From positions 62,001 to 126,000 of the forward strand of contig DHQB01000004.1 of the NCBI GenBank assembly GCA_002410065.1: a stretch of DNA of 64,000 nucleotides, in the 5' to 3' direction. This stretch comes from Bacteroidales bacterium UBA5349. GTDB lineage: Bacteria > Bacteroidota > Bacteroidia > Bacteroidales > Tenuifilaceae. The notes under the pieces were generated by a model that saw nothing but the letters and a program-made list of their open reading frames with translations, searched no databases and was not told the DNA's origin. A program made the translations under genes and the position numbers. Below are positions 37,064-46,422 of this stretch, piece after piece. How positions within the stretch are numbered: position 1 is the stretch's first letter; each line of letters begins with the position of its first letter.

Positions 37064-37078
37064 TATGTAGTCTACATA
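37064..37078. promoter_or_regulatory. perfect 15-base palindrome between the M16 and T9SS-cargo genes
   Basis: TATGTAG-T-CTACATA lies 11 bases past the stop of the M16 gene and about 88 bases before the ATG of the cargo gene, both on the minus strand. It could be an operator for the cargo gene. No T-run follows, so it is not a good terminator. Confidence 0.3.
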
Positions 37079-37088
37079 AATTTATGAG

Positions 37089-38378
37089 CTAAAATGGGTT
37101 TTCAGGACCAACTACGCACTCAACCATCAAGTCTTTATCGAACCATTCGTTAGCCAATTGCATAAGTCTTTCTTGGGTAATATGCTTTATCGATTTAATT
37201 AATCTATCGTGAAGCGAGTAATCGAGATTATTATAGTTGATTAAGCCAATTATGCTATCGGCTGTAGCAAAGGGACCATTGAAACTTCTGAGTACTTCTC
37301 CCATTAAATGACTCTGTACCTTGCTTAGCTCTGCCAAGGGTACAGGTTCTGTTTTAAGTTTGTTTACCTCTTTCCATATTTCGGTAAGGGCATCTTTTGT
37401 GTATTTAGCACCAACCTCAGCGGTTATGGCAAGCATTGTACTATCGCGCAGCGATACCATGTACGAGCCAATGCCATAAGTATATCCTTTGTCCTCTCTA
37501 ATATTCTTCATTAGCCTAGAGCCAAAGTAACCACCTAGAATTGTATTAAGAATTGAAAGATCGCTAGAGTCGGAGTGCGTACGTTGACAAATCTCCCTCC
37601 CAATCCGTATGGCAGATTGAACAGCATTGGGCTTTGAAACGAATACTTTTCCTAGCGTAGGACTACTTTCCTCAACTTGCAATGTATTAACTCTGCCCTT
37701 TCCCCATGATGTTTCACCAAAGTGCTTTACCACAGCGCTAATCTGATTGTCAGAAACCTTACCAGAGAGTATAATGGTTGAACCTACAGAGCCAAGATTG
37801 TTAGCATGGAAACTAAGCAGATTATCGCTGCTAATCTTTTCGTAATCAGTGGGCATGGCAAACATCCCATAAGGATGATTTTCTCCGTATATACATTTAA
37901 AGAGTTCCATTCGGGCAAGGGTTGATGTTTTATCTAGCTCAACAGTAAGGTTCTGTTTCCCTCTGCTAGTCCATACATCCACCTCATTTGTGGGATATGT
38001 TGGCTCTTTTACAATATGCTCAAGACGCTCAAGTGTTTGGCTCAAATATTTGGTTAATGAAAAGGCTGTAACCTTTGTAAAATCTTTATCAGCTCTGGTG
38101 CCTATAAACGAACCCCAAAAATCGAAGTACTCAGCTATTTGATGTGAGCTATATTTTGCAGTACCTTCAGCAAGTAGCGATGCCGTTGCAGTGGCTTCTA
38201 ACTTTTTATTCTGATATCTCGACCCTGCATCGAAAATGATGTCGACCCTGCAAACATCAACATCGCCCTCATTGATTATTAGTAATCGCGCTCCGTTATT
38301 TAGGTTAATAAATTTAGGCCTAGGAATATCGATATTATCAGTGATTTTTATAGGTGGCTGTTGTGCTCTGTTAAGCAT
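37089..38378 (-). CDS. M16 family protein, non-catalytic partner
   Basis: 429-residue M16 fold without the inverted zinc motif HxxEH at the expected place (after DAGSRYQ). It keeps the R/Y-type substrate segment near YTYGIGSYMVS. This is the signature of the inactive subunit of an alpha-beta M16 pair. It follows the catalytic partner by 15 bases, so the two are probably made and assembled together as a periplasmic or cytoplasmic peptide-degrading complex. No signal peptide is seen. Confidence 0.87.
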   Translation of the reverse strand: MLNRAQQPPIKITDNIDIPRPKFINLNNGARLLIINEGDVDVCRVDIIFDAGSRYQNKKLEATATASLLAEGTAKYSSHQIAEYFDFWGSFIGTRADKDFTKVTAFSLTKYLSQTLERLEHIVKEPTYPTNEVDVWTSRGKQNLTVELDKTSTLARMELFKCIYGENHPYGMFAMPTDYEKISSDNLLSFHANNLGSVGSTIILSGKVSDNQISAVVKHFGETSWGKGRVNTLQVEESSPTLGKVFVSKPNAVQSAIRIGREICQRTHSDSSDLSILNTILGGYFGSRLMKNIREDKGYTYGIGSYMVSLRDSTMLAITAEVGAKYTKDALTEIWKEVNKLKTEPVPLAELSKVQSHLMGEVLRSFNGPFATADSIIGLINYNNLDYSLHDRLIKSIKHITQERLMQLANEWFDKDLMVECVVGPENPF

Positions 38379-38393
38379 ATGTTTGTGTTTTAC

Positions 38394-39641
38394 TTACTGA
38401 TTCGTATTGTCGGCTTTATAGTATAGCGTTGAGCAATTAGTGGTTGCAAATATTTTTTTTGCTACACGCTGAATGTCCGTATTGGTAATCATCCTGTAAC
38501 TATCAACAACGGTGTTCAGTAAATTGGCATCGCCAAGTAGCTCATATTGGCAAAGGTTTAAAGCCTTTTCGTTTGCACTGGTAAGCCCAAAGGTGAAATT
38601 CGACTCAAATTTGTTCTTCACCTTATTCAATTCGTAATCGCTTATAGGTTCGGTTTTTATCATTTCAACCTCAGCATCAATTGCCTCTTCTGCTTGTAAA
38701 AAAGTATAATTGTCGTTTAACCTTCCGGTTATAACGAATAGACCCTCATCGTTATCGCCTGTTATAAACGCATCGATATTGCTAAATATGCCTTTCTGCT
38801 TAACTAAACTTTGAAAAAGTCTGGATGATTTTCCGTTTGATAGGATATCCGAAGTAAGATCGACTGTAGAAAAATCATTGTGGGAACGGCTACACATGTG
38901 ATATGCCTTGTATATTGAATTGTAAGGAACCCTACGGGTAACTTCAAGCGTGCGCTTTTCGGTTTGAAGGGGTTCTTTTTTTATTATTTTTCCAAATAGC
39001 TCACGGTATGGAATTGGACCAAACCATTTTTGTGCCATCTGCAATACCTCATCTGCAGATACGTCGCCGGCAACGCAAAGTATGGCATTGTTAGGGGCGT
39101 AGTGACCATAAAAGAACTCCTTAACCTCACTGAGTTTTGCGTTGGCAATATGCTCGGGGGTTTTGCCAATGGTTGGCCATTGGTATGGATGAACCTTATA
39201 AGCTAAAGGGCGCAATAGCAACCAAACATCACCATAGGGTTGGTTAAGGTAACTCTGGTTAAACTCTTCGATTACTACATTCTTTTGAACATCAAGGCTT
39301 TTCTGCGAAAAGGCAAGGCCTAGCATCCTATCGCTTTCAATCCAAAATGCTGTTTCAAGATTCTCTTTGGGCAGGGTAAGATAGTAGTTGGTTATATCGT
39401 TGCTTGTAAATGCATTATTCTCGCCCCCTGCCTGTTCAACGGGGTCGTCGTAGTTGGGTACATTTACTGATCCACCAAACATAAGGTGCTCAAACAGATG
39501 GGCAAATCCGGTCCGTTTAGGATCCTCGTGCTTGGAACCAACGTTGTATAGTATGTTAAACGCTACAATGGGCATCGATTTATCGCTGTGAACAATAACC
39601 TTTAGCCCATTATCGAGGGTAAATTTTTCGAAACTTATCAT
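38394..39641 (-). CDS. M16 zinc peptidase, catalytic partner
   Basis: 415 residues. The inverted zinc site H48-L-F-E51-H52 lies in AHLFEHLMFGG, and the distal Glu ligand lies in VVIEEFNQ about 75 residues later. YLTLPKENLETAFWIESDRM is typical of this pitrilysin/PqqL-like group. It heads a two-gene transcript with the inactive subunit downstream. The absence of a signal peptide suggests cytoplasmic processing of peptides. Confidence 0.9.
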   Translation of the reverse strand: MISFEKFTLDNGLKVIVHSDKSMPIVAFNILYNVGSKHEDPKRTGFAHLFEHLMFGGSVNVPNYDDPVEQAGGENNAFTSNDITNYYLTLPKENLETAFWIESDRMLGLAFSQKSLDVQKNVVIEEFNQSYLNQPYGDVWLLLRPLAYKVHPYQWPTIGKTPEHIANAKLSEVKEFFYGHYAPNNAILCVAGDVSADEVLQMAQKWFGPIPYRELFGKIIKKEPLQTEKRTLEVTRRVPYNSIYKAYHMCSRSHNDFSTVDLTSDILSNGKSSRLFQSLVKQKGIFSNIDAFITGDNDEGLFVITGRLNDNYTFLQAEEAIDAEVEMIKTEPISDYELNKVKNKFESNFTFGLTSANEKALNLCQYELLGDANLLNTVVDSYRMITNTDIQRVAKKIFATTNCSTLYYKADNTNQ

Positions 39642-39742
39642 CTATGATAGCTGGTTAAAATTGTGGTTTGCAAATGTAGTACAATCAGGGGGAAGGACAA
39701 TTTGGGAATACTGAATATATAATTGGATTTTTTAGAGAAATC

Positions 39743-41848
39743 TCAACTAATCTGCCCAAAGTTGGTGCGATCAATAGCCATTTGCTCAATTTGTTGCTTA
39801 AGCAATTTATTTTTTTGGAGTAATAGCATTCCGTCTTCTTCAATAACCTCGGTAGCTATGTGTCTAGAGAACTGTAGTATTTGTCCATCTTGGGCAAGGT
39901 TGGCTATCTTAAAATCGAGTGGGAGACCACTTTGCTGCGTACCCTCAATATCACCTGGGCCACGTATTTGCATGTCCACTTCAGCTATTTCAAATCCATC
40001 GTTGGTAGCAACCATGGTCTGAAGTCGCTTTTTTGATTCGTTGGAGAGTTTTACTCCCGACATTAATACACAGTAACTCTCGTCGGCGCCTCGACCCACC
40101 CTGCCCCGGAGTTGGTGAAGTTGCGATAGCCCAAATCGCTCAGCACTCTCAATTATCATAACCGTGGCATTGGGAACATTAACGCCAACCTCAATAACTG
40201 TTGTGGCTACCATAATATGCGCCTTTCCCTTAGCAAATAGCTGCATGGACTCATCCTTTTCTTGCGCTTTCATTTGCCCATGAACCACCACCGTTACATA
40301 TTGGGGCGGGGGAAATGCTCGAGCAATGCTCTCGTATCCATCCTGTAGATCCTTATAGTCCATCTTCTCCGATTCTTTTATCAGCGGATAAACTACGTAA
40401 ACTTGCCTTCCTTGTTTTATTTGCTCCCGCATTAGGCCAAAAGTCAGATTTCGCTTACTATCGTAATAGTGTATTGTTTTTATGGGTTTGCGGCCTGGAG
40501 GCAATTCATCAATAACGCTAATCTCCAAGTCTCCATAAACGGTCATAGCTAATGTACGAGGTATGGGCGTGGCAGTCATAACCAATATATGAGGAGGTGA
40601 TGGGTTTTTGCCCCATAGCTTAGCCCTTTGGGCTACTCCAAATCGTTGCTGCTCGTCAATAACTACAAGCCCTAAGTTTTTAAATTGAACTACATCCTCA
40701 ATTAACGCATGTGTGCCAATTAAAATAGATAGTTCGCCCGATAAGAGAGACGAATGAATTCCTGTTCGATCTTTTTGTTTTGTACTCCCAGTAAGCAAGG
40801 CAACCTCAATATCCATACCTTTAAGCAAATCAGCTATAGTTTCGTAGTGCTGATTGGCCAAAATTTCGGTTGGTGCCATAATGCAGGTTTGGTAGCCATT
40901 GTCAATGGCAATCAGCATAGACATGAGTGCAACCAGCGTTTTACCGCTACCCACATCCCCCTGAAGCAATCTATTCATCTGCTTTCCTGAGCCCATATCT
41001 CGCCTAATTTCTTTAATTACTCTCTTTTGTGCATTGGTTAGGCTGAAGGGAAGATTCTTATGGTAAAAATTGTTGAAATTATCACCAACTATAGAGAAAA
41101 CGTGACCTTTAATTTTTTCGTACCTTGAATTTTTCTGATAAAGTAGATTGAGCTGAAGAAAGAATAGTTCCTCAAATTTTAACCTTGCCTGTGCCTTTTT
41201 AAGCATTGTTGTCGAAGTAGGGAAATGAATGTTTTTAAGTGCTTCGGCCAGTGAGATTAGTTTTACTTTATCGATCAGGTGAAAAGGAAGAGTTTCTGAA
41301 ACTAAAGTGGGTATAAGATCATTAATGCTTTGTTGCAGTTTAAGAATGGTGCGCGAGGTGATGTAACTGCTTTTTAACTTTTCGGTTGAACTGTAAACTG
41401 CTTGCAATGGAGCATTTAAGTTTTGCTGGTTGGGATTGTATTCTTCAACCTCGGGGTGTGCAATGTTATATCGCCCATTAAATAGGGTTGGCTTACCAAA
41501 AACTAGGTATTTAACGTTTGGCTTTAAATTTTTGGCAACCCATTTTACTCCCTTAAACCAAACTAAATCAACTGTATTGGTTCCATCGGAAAACAATGCG
41601 GATAACCTTTTTTTGCGACCAACCCCAATTTCCTGAAAACGAACAATTTGTCCCACAATTTGTATATAGGGTAAGTCGCTGGTTATTTCTTTAATAGTAT
41701 AAAATTTCGATCGGTCAACATATTTATAGGGAAAGAAATAGAGCATATCGCCGATGGTGTTTATATTTAACTCCTTTTTAAGAAGTTCTGACCGTTTAGG
41801 TCCAACACCCGGAAGGTACATTATATCGGCGTTTAGGTTAAGTCCCAT
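39743..41848 (-). CDS. recG: ATP-dependent DNA helicase RecG
   Basis: 701 residues: the N-terminal wedge/OB domain for branched DNA (FPYKYVDRSKF, IVGQIVRF) followed by the SF2 helicase motor with Walker A GDVGSGKT, DEQQRFG (motif II), TATPIPRTLA (motif III), and the TRG-like C-terminal segment RGPGDIEGTQQSG. It reverses stalled replication forks and unwinds branched recombination intermediates. Length matches the family. Its start is 252 bases from the divergent methyltransferase. Confidence 0.95.
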   Translation of the reverse strand: MGLNLNADIMYLPGVGPKRSELLKKELNINTIGDMLYFFPYKYVDRSKFYTIKEITSDLPYIQIVGQIVRFQEIGVGRKKRLSALFSDGTNTVDLVWFKGVKWVAKNLKPNVKYLVFGKPTLFNGRYNIAHPEVEEYNPNQQNLNAPLQAVYSSTEKLKSSYITSRTILKLQQSINDLIPTLVSETLPFHLIDKVKLISLAEALKNIHFPTSTTMLKKAQARLKFEELFFLQLNLLYQKNSRYEKIKGHVFSIVGDNFNNFYHKNLPFSLTNAQKRVIKEIRRDMGSGKQMNRLLQGDVGSGKTLVALMSMLIAIDNGYQTCIMAPTEILANQHYETIADLLKGMDIEVALLTGSTKQKDRTGIHSSLLSGELSILIGTHALIEDVVQFKNLGLVVIDEQQRFGVAQRAKLWGKNPSPPHILVMTATPIPRTLAMTVYGDLEISVIDELPPGRKPIKTIHYYDSKRNLTFGLMREQIKQGRQVYVVYPLIKESEKMDYKDLQDGYESIARAFPPPQYVTVVVHGQMKAQEKDESMQLFAKGKAHIMVATTVIEVGVNVPNATVMIIESAERFGLSQLHQLRGRVGRGADESYCVLMSGVKLSNESKKRLQTMVATNDGFEIAEVDMQIRGPGDIEGTQQSGLPLDFKIANLAQDGQILQFSRHIATEVIEEDGMLLLQKNKLLKQQIEQMAIDRTNFGQIS

Positions 41849-42100
41849 TCAACAAAAATAGGAAATGATTTGAACTAATTGCACTTCAAACTTACTGAAA
41901 TGACTTATACTTGCCTTTGAAAGTTAGAAAAGGGAATATAAACAATTGGATTTAGTAGCAATTATATTTAATTGTTGAAATTAATTTACCCCAAGTTATT
42001 GTTGATAGTTGTAAATAACATATTCGTCAAATAGTTAAGATAAGAAGCAATAAAAATTGAATTGTACCGCTAATTTAGTAGTCTCAAAAAAGCAATAATT

Positions 42101-42901
42101 GTGATTGACGTAACAAATTCAGTTAGACTCGCCCAGGGTTTTATGGCGTATAAGATGTCCTCTAAATCATCAGCAGGGCATGGTATACATTCGCCGTTAA
42201 TATACAGCTTTGCTCGTGAAGTTGTGCACAAGAAGGAACGAGATTCGTATATTAATGAGATTGAATGGTATAGGGATTGGCAGCTCCAATCACCCTTAAT
42301 CATCAAGAAAAGTCGTCATGGCGCAGGAAGTAAGTTGCCCTATAACGAAATGCCCATTGGCAAACTTATTCGTTCCTCATCTGTATCTCCTAAACATGGA
42401 GGTTTTCTTTACCGGTTAGCAAAATGGTTAAACGCCAAGTATATTCTAGAGTTAGGTACATCTGTAGGTATCAGTACAATGTATCTTTCAGGTGCACAGC
42501 CACATGCCAAAATTGTGAGTTTGGAAGGTGATTGCCAAAGAGCTTTACTTGCAAAGCATTCATTCGACTATATGCAGTGTGATAATATTGAGGTAATTGA
42601 AGGCGATTTTGATGTTACTTTGCCAACAGGCCTAGATCGACTTCCAACACTTGATATGGTTTTCTTTGATGGTAATCATAGTGCTGAACCCACGCTTAGG
42701 TACTTTAAGCAATGTTTAGGGCATATTCACAATAATACTGCCTTTGTTTTTGATGATATACGTTGGAGTAACGAGATGTACCGCGCATGGCAAGTTATTG
42801 CCCAGCACAGTAGCGTTACGGTGAGTATTGATTTGTTTAGCCTTGGTGTTGTGCTTTTCCGAAAAGATATTCCAAAACAACACTTTGTAATAAACTTTTA
42901 G
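42101..42901 (+). CDS. O-methyltransferase-like class I methyltransferase
   Basis: 266 residues. The N-terminal segment AGHGIHSPLIYSFA is characteristic of a Bacteroidota family. The Rossmann core has motif I ILELGTSVGIST (about residues 115-126), SLEGD, and the acidic DMVFFDGNHS as in Methyltransf_24/O-methyltransferases. The start is a GTG at 42101; an internal ATG at 42143 would cut into the conserved front. The acceptor is unknown. It may be co-transcribed with the ABC ATPase 45 bases downstream. Confidence 0.75.
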   Translation: MIDVTNSVRLAQGFMAYKMSSKSSAGHGIHSPLIYSFAREVVHKKERDSYINEIEWYRDWQLQSPLIIKKSRHGAGSKLPYNEMPIGKLIRSSSVSPKHGGFLYRLAKWLNAKYILELGTSVGISTMYLSGAQPHAKIVSLEGDCQRALLAKHSFDYMQCDNIEVIEGDFDVTLPTGLDRLPTLDMVFFDGNHSAEPTLRYFKQCLGHIHNNTAFVFDDIRWSNEMYRAWQVIAQHSSVTVSIDLFSLGVVLFRKDIPKQHFVINF

Positions 42902-42946
42902 TAGGTTTGTTAGTCAAAAGAAAAACTAAATTTCAACCCCCTTTTT

Positions 42947-43678
42947 ATGACGAACACTAAAACCCTAATTGATATAACCAATATTAAAAAGTACTATAAA
43001 GTTGGTGATGTAATAGTTAAAGCACTTGAGGGTGTCTCAGTTCAGATACAACAAAACGAGTATGTGGCCATTATGGGTCCATCGGGTTCGGGTAAATCAA
43101 CCCTGATGAATATTTTAGGATGCTTAGATACACCAACCAGTGGAACTTATATTCTTAATGGTACTGATGTAAGCCAACTTGAAGATGACAGCCTTGCTGA
43201 GATTAGGAATAAGGAAATTGGCTTTGTTTTTCAAACATTTAACCTTTTACCAAGATACTCTGCTTTAGAGAATGTTACTTTACCGCTAATTTATGCAGGT
43301 ATTGGAAAAACCGAAAGAATTGCAATGGCAAAAGATGCTATTGAGAAGGTAAGCCTTACCGATAGGATGCTTCATAAACCCAATGAGCTTTCGGGTGGCC
43401 AAAGACAAAGGGTTGCAGTTGCTCGTGCGCTAGTGAATAACCCTTCGATAATTCTTGCTGATGAGCCAACCGGGAACCTCGACTCCAAAACCTCAATTGA
43501 CATAATGAATCTTTTTGAGGAGATTTATAGACAGGGTAATACTATCATTGTTGTAACACACGAGGAGGAAATTGCTAGGCATGCCAGGCGAATAATTAGG
43601 TTGAGGGACGGGTTAATTGAAACTGACGAGATAAACCCTTCGCCAATTACTCTACAAAAGGTCGTTTTGCCTGAGTAA
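42947..43678 (+). CDS. ABC transporter ATP-binding protein (MacB/LolD type)
   Basis: 243-residue ATPase. Walker A is GPSGSGKS at residues 44-51, the Q-loop is FVFQTFNLLPR, the signature is LSGGQRQR, Walker B is IILADEP, followed by GNLDS, and the H-switch is VVTHEEE. NLLPRYSALENVTLPLIYAG places it in the MacB/LolD/FtsE-like group. No permease is adjacent, so the partner FtsX-like membrane proteins must be elsewhere. A terminator follows. Confidence 0.93.
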   Translation: MTNTKTLIDITNIKKYYKVGDVIVKALEGVSVQIQQNEYVAIMGPSGSGKSTLMNILGCLDTPTSGTYILNGTDVSQLEDDSLAEIRNKEIGFVFQTFNLLPRYSALENVTLPLIYAGIGKTERIAMAKDAIEKVSLTDRMLHKPNELSGGQRQRVAVARALVNNPSIILADEPTGNLDSKTSIDIMNLFEEIYRQGNTIIVVTHEEEIARHARRIIRLRDGLIETDEINPSPITLQKVVLPE

Positions 43679-43710
43679 ACATTCATACATATTTCTGAAA
43701 AGTTATAATT

Positions 43711-43748
43711 AAAGGTAAGTTGCTAAACCAGCATGCTTACCTTTTTTA
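43711..43748 (+). terminator. terminator after the ABC ATPase gene
   Basis: The stem AAAGGTAAG (43711-43719) pairs with CTTACCTTT (43736-43744), with an inner TGCT/AGCA helix, and is followed by a run of T. It lies about 33 bases after the stop. Confidence 0.85.
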
Positions 43749-43897
43749 TACCCAAAAATTAATCTAAAAAGAATAGAAGTTGGTAAATTGCAGGGGTTAT
43801 TAAAAAATATATTTAAATTCAATGAACCTTTTTGCAAACTAAGCATTATATACTTTAAGTTTCTAATAATATATTGAATACTGAAAAATATACTAAA

Positions 43898-44446
43898 GTG
43901 AAAATATACACAAAAACAGGAGATAAGGGGAGTACTTCATTAATTGGAGGAACTCGTGTACCTAAATACCACCCTAGGATAGAGGCTTATGGAACGGTTG
44001 ATGAGCTTATGGCTTTTGTTAGTCTACTTAGGGATCAAGAGATTGGTCAGCACTGGAAAGAATTTTTAACCCTTGTTCTTGATAGGTTAATGAGTTGTGC
44101 ATCCATATTGGCAGCCGATTGCGACGATTGTGATGTTAAAATACCGCAGATTCCTAATTCTGATATTGAGCAGCTAGAACAGCAGATAGATTTTATTGAT
44201 ACACAGGTTGAACCCCTTACTTCGTTTGTTCTCCCAGGTGGTCATCCAGCTATTTCACTTAGCCATGTTGCCCGCACAATTTGTCGTAGAGCCGAAAGGC
44301 TTTCTATTCAGGTAGCTGAGCAAACTCAGATACCTGAAAATCTGATAAAATACCTGAATAGGCTAAGTGATTTTTTCTTTATGCTATCGAGAATTTTAGC
44401 AAAAGATTTAAATGTTAAACAAATTCCTTGGCAACCGAGGGTATGA
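43898..44446 (+). CDS. ATP:cob(I)alamin adenosyltransferase (PduO/MMAB type)
   Basis: About 182 residues from GTG 43898, which reproduces the family start KIYTKTGDKG followed by STSLIGGTRVPKYHPRIEAYGTVDELMAF. A TTG at 43874 would add eight residues and is possible. The C-terminal CRRAERLS and LNRLSDFFFMLSR segments are the PduO signature. It transfers the adenosyl group of ATP to reduced corrinoid to make coenzyme B12, for example for methylmalonyl-CoA mutase. No cobalamin genes adjoin it. Confidence 0.88.
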   Translation: MKIYTKTGDKGSTSLIGGTRVPKYHPRIEAYGTVDELMAFVSLLRDQEIGQHWKEFLTLVLDRLMSCASILAADCDDCDVKIPQIPNSDIEQLEQQIDFIDTQVEPLTSFVLPGGHPAISLSHVARTICRRAERLSIQVAEQTQIPENLIKYLNRLSDFFFMLSRILAKDLNVKQIPWQPRV

Positions 44447-44459
44447 TTTAGAATTTTTA

Positions 44460-44467
44460 TATATTTG
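44460..44467 (+). promoter_or_regulatory. candidate -7 box of the DUF2795 gene
   Basis: TATATTTG matches TAnnTTTG and lies 58 bases before the ATG at 44526. The nearest upstream TTG (44428-44430) is 29 bases away, longer than ideal. Confidence 0.38.
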
Positions 44468-44525
44468 CATTAACGCAATAAAATGTAACTATCTGTAAAT
44501 CAACTAAATAATATATATACAGCCT

Positions 44526-44747
44526 ATGTATTGGACACTAGAATTAGCATCGAAGTTAGAGGATGCGCCATGGCCTGCTACAAAAGAGGAGCTTATTGAC
44601 TTTGCAATCCGCTCTGGGGCACCCCTTGAGGTTATTGAAAATCTTCAGGAGTTAGAAGATGAGGGTGATGTTTTTGAGACTATAGAGGATATATGGCCCG
44701 ATTATCCAACTAAAGAGGATTTCTTTTTTAATGAAGATGAGTATTAG
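44526..44747 (+). CDS. DUF2795 domain protein
   Basis: 73-residue acidic protein resembling the DUF2795 family: MYWTLELASKLEDAPWPATKEELIDFAIRSG and NLQELEDEGDVFETIEDIWPDY. The fold is helical, with no membrane segment. Its role is not known. It seems to have its own promoter and a strong terminator 23 bases after the stop. Confidence 0.78.
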   Translation: MYWTLELASKLEDAPWPATKEELIDFAIRSGAPLEVIENLQELEDEGDVFETIEDIWPDYPTKEDFFFNEDEY

Positions 44748-44770
44748 CCAAACGCTTTTAAAACAATTTA

Positions 44771-44808
44771 AACCCTGCTTATAATTTTTCAGCAGGGTTC
44801 TTTTTTTT
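44771..44808. terminator. terminator shared by the convergent DUF2795 and OstA-like genes
   Basis: AACCCTGCT (44771-44779) pairs with AGCAGGGTT (44791-44799), followed by C and eight T. The left arm overlaps the TAA of the OstA-like gene, so the hairpin acts for the plus-strand gene and may be disturbed by translation on the other side. Confidence 0.88.
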
Positions 44809-46401
44809 GTCACGAAATAGGTTGGCCTTGTTTTCTATAGGAATATAAAAATTTAGGTTAAGGCCATTGGGAATTATTTCGTTTTTACTTTTGGGACGCT
44901 TGTCGTTTTGCCAAATAAAACCTTTTAGCGTAACCTCTTTTATGTCGATGTCATGAATAGGGAAGAGGGTTGCCTTTGGCGTGTCGCGGAACATAATACC
45001 CGAGACCTTATTGTCCCTTATGGTAACGGTTAAGTTACTACTCTCTGCTTTGTTAACCGCATTAAGCTTTCCTTTATCGCGAACGTAGTAAACGGTTTGT
45101 GCATTCCCTTTTACGTTCATTTTAGATAACCTGCCAGAGCTGAAAAAACCTTCCATTTCTTTACCCATAATCTGATTAAAATGAATAGAATCTTCTTGAG
45201 AGCAAATAAATGCTGAACCGTTGAAGTGCATCCTACTTATGGTTTCGTTTTTAAATAGGATGTTTAATTTTTCAGAGGAAAGTTGATTCTCTTCGTTCCA
45301 GATTATTGGGTTAACGTACATTGTTAGGAGTGAATCGGTGCTATGGTACTGCATCGAGTCGCAAATGCCCTGCATGTCGCGACGATAGAATCGTACATCC
45401 CCAATACCCTTCATTAAATGGAACAGGGTTGAGTCGGTTTTTACAGAGTCTCTAACGGCTATTCCCCAAAGTTTCTCGGCCCTAAGGTAAAGCGTATCAC
45501 CCTCTTCGGAGATTGATATTGCCAAAGGATTTTTTGAGGCCTCAGCAAACTCGGTATGCTCAAAATACTGTATATAATCAGCATATAGCATTAGCCTTTG
45601 AGCCGTGTCAATTATGCAACCATTCTTTTCAATATCGGCAAAACCTTGGAGTTTGTTGTAGTAAATTTTTTCCCCAAAAGCCCTTTGTTCCCCATTATCA
45701 ATAAAAGCATTATTCTGAAGTTCAGTTACATTATCCTTCCGGTTATACCAACCTCTTTCGCTATAAGCATAGTTGCCCTCATTATAAACCCTTGTAGGAC
45801 CATAAAACCAAACTATTTCGGAACGTGTGCCATACTGTAACGAGTCTGTATTGAGCACAATGTCATTATCGCTATAGGCCACATCACCAGCAAATGCAAA
45901 GAGTTTTTGCTTTGAGAAATAAATCCCCCTTTTGCTTGAGAAGCGAGCGCTGTCTGTTGTAATTATTCCCCCTCCATAGTAGTTTGCCTTCTGCTCATTT
46001 GCATCAAAATCTAGGAAGTGGGTTATTAGTACGGCTCCCTCATCAACAAGCCTTACTATCTTCCCTCTTACTCGTCCTTTTTTTGTATTGGTATTATAGT
46101 GTAGCGTGTCGCCATATAACTTAGTGCTCTCTTGAAAAACAACTACTTTACCATATGCATCAAAACGGCTAAGGCTAGGATAATCGTAAGCGCTATCGCA
46201 GTGCATAACCACATCCTCGTGCCGAATAACCACATTACCAATTAGTCGCCTTATATCTTGACCATTGCGCTTGAGGTTTCGCATTCTATCGGCTTTCTCA
46301 ATAACAATTTGTTTGCGCTGTTGCGCAAAAGAGTACGATGCACTAAGGGTAATACCGAATATCATGAATAGTATTCGCAGGATAGTGCTAGGGTTTCTCA
46401 T
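44779..46401 (-). CDS. OstA/LptA-like outer-membrane biogenesis protein
   Basis: 540 residues with a signal peptide (ends SFAQ) and long LptA/OstA-like beta-jellyroll repeats: GNVVIRHEDVVMHCDSAYDY, GDTLHYNT, GDVAYSDNDIVLNTDSLQYG, YSERGWYNRKDN. It matches the Bacteroidota OstA-like family, expected to guide lipopolysaccharide across the periplasm. It is the last gene of a minus-strand series that contains three SurA-like folding proteins, which fits an outer-membrane assembly locus. Confidence 0.83.
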   Translation of the reverse strand: MRNPSTILRILFMIFGITLSASYSFAQQRKQIVIEKADRMRNLKRNGQDIRRLIGNVVIRHEDVVMHCDSAYDYPSLSRFDAYGKVVVFQESTKLYGDTLHYNTNTKKGRVRGKIVRLVDEGAVLITHFLDFDANEQKANYYGGGIITTDSARFSSKRGIYFSKQKLFAFAGDVAYSDNDIVLNTDSLQYGTRSEIVWFYGPTRVYNEGNYAYSERGWYNRKDNVTELQNNAFIDNGEQRAFGEKIYYNKLQGFADIEKNGCIIDTAQRLMLYADYIQYFEHTEFAEASKNPLAISISEEGDTLYLRAEKLWGIAVRDSVKTDSTLFHLMKGIGDVRFYRRDMQGICDSMQYHSTDSLLTMYVNPIIWNEENQLSSEKLNILFKNETISRMHFNGSAFICSQEDSIHFNQIMGKEMEGFFSSGRLSKMNVKGNAQTVYYVRDKGKLNAVNKAESSNLTVTIRDNKVSGIMFRDTPKATLFPIHDIDIKEVTLKGFIWQNDKRPKSKNEIIPNGLNLNFYIPIENKANLFRDKKKNPAEKL

Positions 46402-46422
46402 TGTATGGCTTTGAAAGTGGAA